Of a DNA stretch of 8,259 bases, positions 6,411-8,259 are shown piece after piece. The DNA is from CAYGWP01 sp964353455. Its GTDB lineage: Bacteria > Planctomycetota > Phycisphaerae > FEN-1346. Under the pieces are notes generated by a model. That model saw only the letters and a program-made list of their open reading frames with translations. It was not told the DNA's origin and did no database searches. Numbering within the stretch: the first letter of the stretch is position 1; each line of letters opens with the position of its first letter. Position numbers and translations under genes: made by a program. The stretch lies in NCBI GenBank assembly GCA_964353455.1, contig CAYGWP010000351.1, forward strand, positions 1-8,259, in the 5' to 3' direction.

Positions 6411-6416
6411 GAGGAG
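6411..6416 (+). promoter_or_regulatory. Ribosome-binding site of hsdM
   Basis: GAGGAG ends 3 nt before the ATG at 6420. It selects this start over the in-frame ATG at 6243, and the resulting N-terminus (MDHIQHNTIVSFIWSIADD) begins where HsdM proteins of this type normally begin. Confidence 0.6.
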
Positions 6417-6419
6417 CCA

Positions 6420-8259
6420 ATGGATCACATCCAGCACAACACAATCGTCAGCTTCATCTGGAGCATTGCCGATGACGTTCTCCGCGATGTCTATGTCCGC
6501 GGCAAGTACCGCGACGTCGTTCTGCCCATGACGGTCATTCGCCGGCTTGACTGCCTGTTGGAATCGACGAAAGACGAGGTGCTCAAGACGACGAAGCGGT
6601 TGGACAAAGCGAGCATTATGAACCAGAACGTTGCGCTTTGTCGGGCATCGGGCCAGGCGTTCTACAACACGTCGGAGTTCACCCTGAAGCGTCTGCTGGA
6701 CGACCCGCGGCAACTCCGGGCGAACTTCGAGGCTTACCTCGACGGGTTCTCTGCCAACGTGCAGGAGATCGTCGAGAAGTTCGACTTCCGCAACCAACTC
6801 AAGAAACTCGACGAGGCCGACGTTCTTGGCCATCTCATCGAGAAGTTCATCGATTCCGAGATTAACCTCAGCCCTGACCCAGTTCTTGACGGTCAAGGCA
6901 ACATCAGGTTACCGGGCCTCGACAACCACGCGATGGGCACCATCTTCGAGGAACTCATCCGCCGTTTCAACGAAGAGAACAACGAGGAGGCCGGCGAACA
7001 CTTTACGCCGCGCGATGTCGTCCGTCTGATGGCTAACCTGATATTCCTGCCGGTTGCAGACCGGATTGAGAGCGGCACCTACCTCGTCTACGATGGCGCC
7101 TGCGGTACCGGTGGCATGTTGACAGTGGCTGAGGAAACGCTGATGGAACTGGCCAAGGCCCACAGCAAGGAGGTGCGCATCCACCTGTACGGCCAGGAAG
7201 TCAACCCAGAGATCTACGCCATCACCAAGGCCGACCTGCTCCTGAAGGGTGAGGGCGAAGAGGCCGAGAACATGAGGTACGGTTCGACGCTCTCCGCCGA
7301 CGGCTTCCCATCGCTTGAGTTCGATTTCATGCTCTCCAATCCCCCTTACGGGAAGAGCTGGAAGACGGACCTCGATCGCCTGTGCGACGGCGACAAGAAG
7401 GAGATGCAGGACCTACGGTTCATCGTCTCCCATGCTGGCGACCCGGAGTTCAACCTTGTCACCCGCTCTTCCGACGGGCAACTCATGTTCCTTGCGAACA
7501 TGGTCAGCAAGATGAAGCAAGGCACGCGCACCGGCAGCCGCATTGCCGAGGTCCACAACGGGTCTTCACTCTTTACGGGTGATGCCGGCCAGGGCGAATC
7601 GAACGTCCGCCGCTGGATCATCGAGAACGACTGGCTCGAAGCCATCATCGCCTTGCCGCTGAACATGTTCTACAATACCGGTATCGCCACGTACATCTGG
7701 GTGCTCTCGAACCGCAAGGCCGAGCGCCGCAAGGGCAAGGTCCACCTCATCGACGCTACTAGGCTGTACCAGCCACTTCGCAAGAACCTCGGGAAGAAGA
7801 ACTGCGAACTTGCCGCCGAACACATCCAGAGGATCTGCAACGCGTTCCTCGCCTTCGAGGAGAACGAGCACTCCAAGATTTTCCCCAACGAGGCGTTCGG
7901 CTACTGGAAGGTCACGGTCGAGCGACCGCTACGGCTCTCCACGCAGGTGACGGCCGAGGGGTTGGCTGCGTTCAAGAAGAATGCCGACAAGCGGCTGCAT
8001 AAGCCCGCGGAACTTCTCGCGGGGATCGCCGGCGGGGCGCCGCATAAGGATTTCAACCTCGTGCGCCAGCGGTTTGAGGCTGGGCTGCGAAAGATGAGTC
8101 TCAAACTCAAAGGTCCCGAGTTGAAGCAGGTCTACGCCGCCTTCACTACCAAGGACGAGACCGCCGAGCCGGTCATAAGGAAGAAGACGAAGGACGGGGT
8201 CGAATACGAGCCTGATCCCGACTTGCGCGACACCGAGCAAGTGCCGCTGCTGGAGCCTG
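6420..8259 (+). CDS. hsdM: Type I restriction-modification system DNA methyltransferase subunit HsdM (3' end outside window)
   Basis: The frame is open from the ATG to the right edge (613 codons, no stop). HsdM binds S-adenosylmethionine and methylates adenine at the site chosen by HsdS; with HsdR the complex cuts unmodified DNA. The N-terminal helical HsdM domain (about 5-170) opens with IVSFIWSIADDVLRDVY (9-25). The Rossmann-like methyltransferase core has the HsdM hallmark EHFTPRDVVRLM (193-204), SAM-binding motif I DGACGTGG (225-232) and catalytic motif IV NPPY (307-310), the N6-adenine methyltransferase signature. Further family blocks are SRIAEVHNGSSLFTGDAG (373-390), WLEAIIALPLNMFYNTGIAT (405-424), DATRLYQPLRKNLGKKNCEL (445-464) and FGYWKVTVERPLRL (493-506). 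The tail carries YEPDPDLRDTEQVPLL (596-611), typical of longer HsdM variants, so from memory of the family roughly 80-100 residues are missing. All key residues seen are intact, so it should be functional. hsdS and hsdR are expected downstream. Confidence 0.95.
   Translation, partial: MDHIQHNTIVSFIWSIADDVLRDVYVRGKYRDVVLPMTVIRRLDCLLESTKDEVLKTTKRLDKASIMNQNVALCRASGQAFYNTSEFTLKRLLDDPRQLRANFEAYLDGFSANVQEIVEKFDFRNQLKKLDEADVLGHLIEKFIDSEINLSPDPVLDGQGNIRLPGLDNHAMGTIFEELIRRFNEENNEEAGEHFTPRDVVRLMANLIFLPVADRIESGTYLVYDGACGTGGMLTVAEETLMELAKAHSKEVRIHLYGQEVNPEIYAITKADLLLKGEGEEAENMRYGSTLSADGFPSLEFDFMLSNPPYGKSWKTDLDRLCDGDKKEMQDLRFIVSHAGDPEFNLVTRSSDGQLMFLANMVSKMKQGTRTGSRIAEVHNGSSLFTGDAGQGESNVRRWIIENDWLEAIIALPLNMFYNTGIATYIWVLSNRKAERRKGKVHLIDATRLYQPLRKNLGKKNCELAAEHIQRICNAFLAFEENEHSKIFPNEAFGYWKVTVERPLRLSTQVTAEGLAAFKKNADKRLHKPAELLAGIAGGAPHKDFNLVRQRFEAGLRKMSLKLKGPELKQVYAAFTTKDETAEPVIRKKTKDGVEYEPDPDLRDTEQVPLLEP

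Larger units (their letters stand above)
6244..6419. other. Non-coding junction between phage-type cluster and restriction locus
   Basis: This interval lacks the GC-rich third-position rhythm of the flanking genes and is visibly richer in A/T. It holds the possible hsdM promoter and the hsdM ribosome-binding site. The frame of hsdM stays open upstream to an ATG at 6243, which would add 59 residues, but that stretch is Ser/Pro/Gly-rich, has no ribosome-binding site and does not resemble an HsdM N-terminus. I see no terminator with a T-run, no tRNA and no clear att-like repeat. Confidence 0.5.

Noticed and set aside
6393..6896. 167-codon minus-strand frame over the hsdM start
   Set aside because: It is antisense to the conserved HsdM N-terminal domain and shows no independent evidence.

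Overview
The window is GC-rich bacterial DNA with every supported gene on the + strand. It falls into two blocks: a phage-derived structural (tail-type) gene cluster at 1-6024, and the start of a type I restriction-modification locus at 6420-8259. The strong G/C bias at third codon positions, the outer-membrane-type lipoprotein signal and the general look of the phage-like proteins suggest a high-GC Gram-negative host. My impression of the 269-aa and 627-aa proteins is that they resemble hypothetical proteins from Planctomycetota prophage-like regions. That is recollection, not a search result, so taxonomy stays tentative.

Block 1. A gene fragment ends at 70. A lipoprotein with a long helical region and three membrane segments follows (74-1084). 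Next come an HK97 gp10/virion-morphogenesis-like protein (1089-1754), a short tape-measure-like protein with an internal repeat (1764-3218), an unrecognised 269-aa protein with a GTG start (3251-4060) and a 627-aa acidic, beta-rich, repeat-containing probable tail/fibre protein (4141-6024). Gaps between these genes are 3-80 nt, which fits one transcript. The usual tail tube, tail terminator and G/GT-type chaperone genes are not recognisable between the gp10-like and tape-measure genes, so this is an unusually compact tail module, a remnant, or a module whose tube gene is unrecognised. Two small coding-like signals do not form clean genes: one spanning 4020-4137 and one after the fibre gene (6021-6243), where the coding phase appears to switch frame inside a strong hairpin.

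Block 2. After a non-coding interval of about 175 nt that carries a possible promoter, a long open frame from 6420 runs off the right edge. It encodes HsdM, the DNA methyltransferase subunit of a type I R-M system, with intact motifs I and IV. hsdS and hsdR are presumably further right. The junction at about 6243-6420 looks like the border between a phage-derived module and a defence locus.

I see no CRISPR array, tRNA, rRNA, transposase or clear attachment site. The most interesting items are the spanin/holin-like architecture of the first full gene, the repeat modules in the tape-measure and fibre proteins, the large Arg-rich insertion in the gp10-like protein, and the frame-switch/hairpin locus after the fibre gene.
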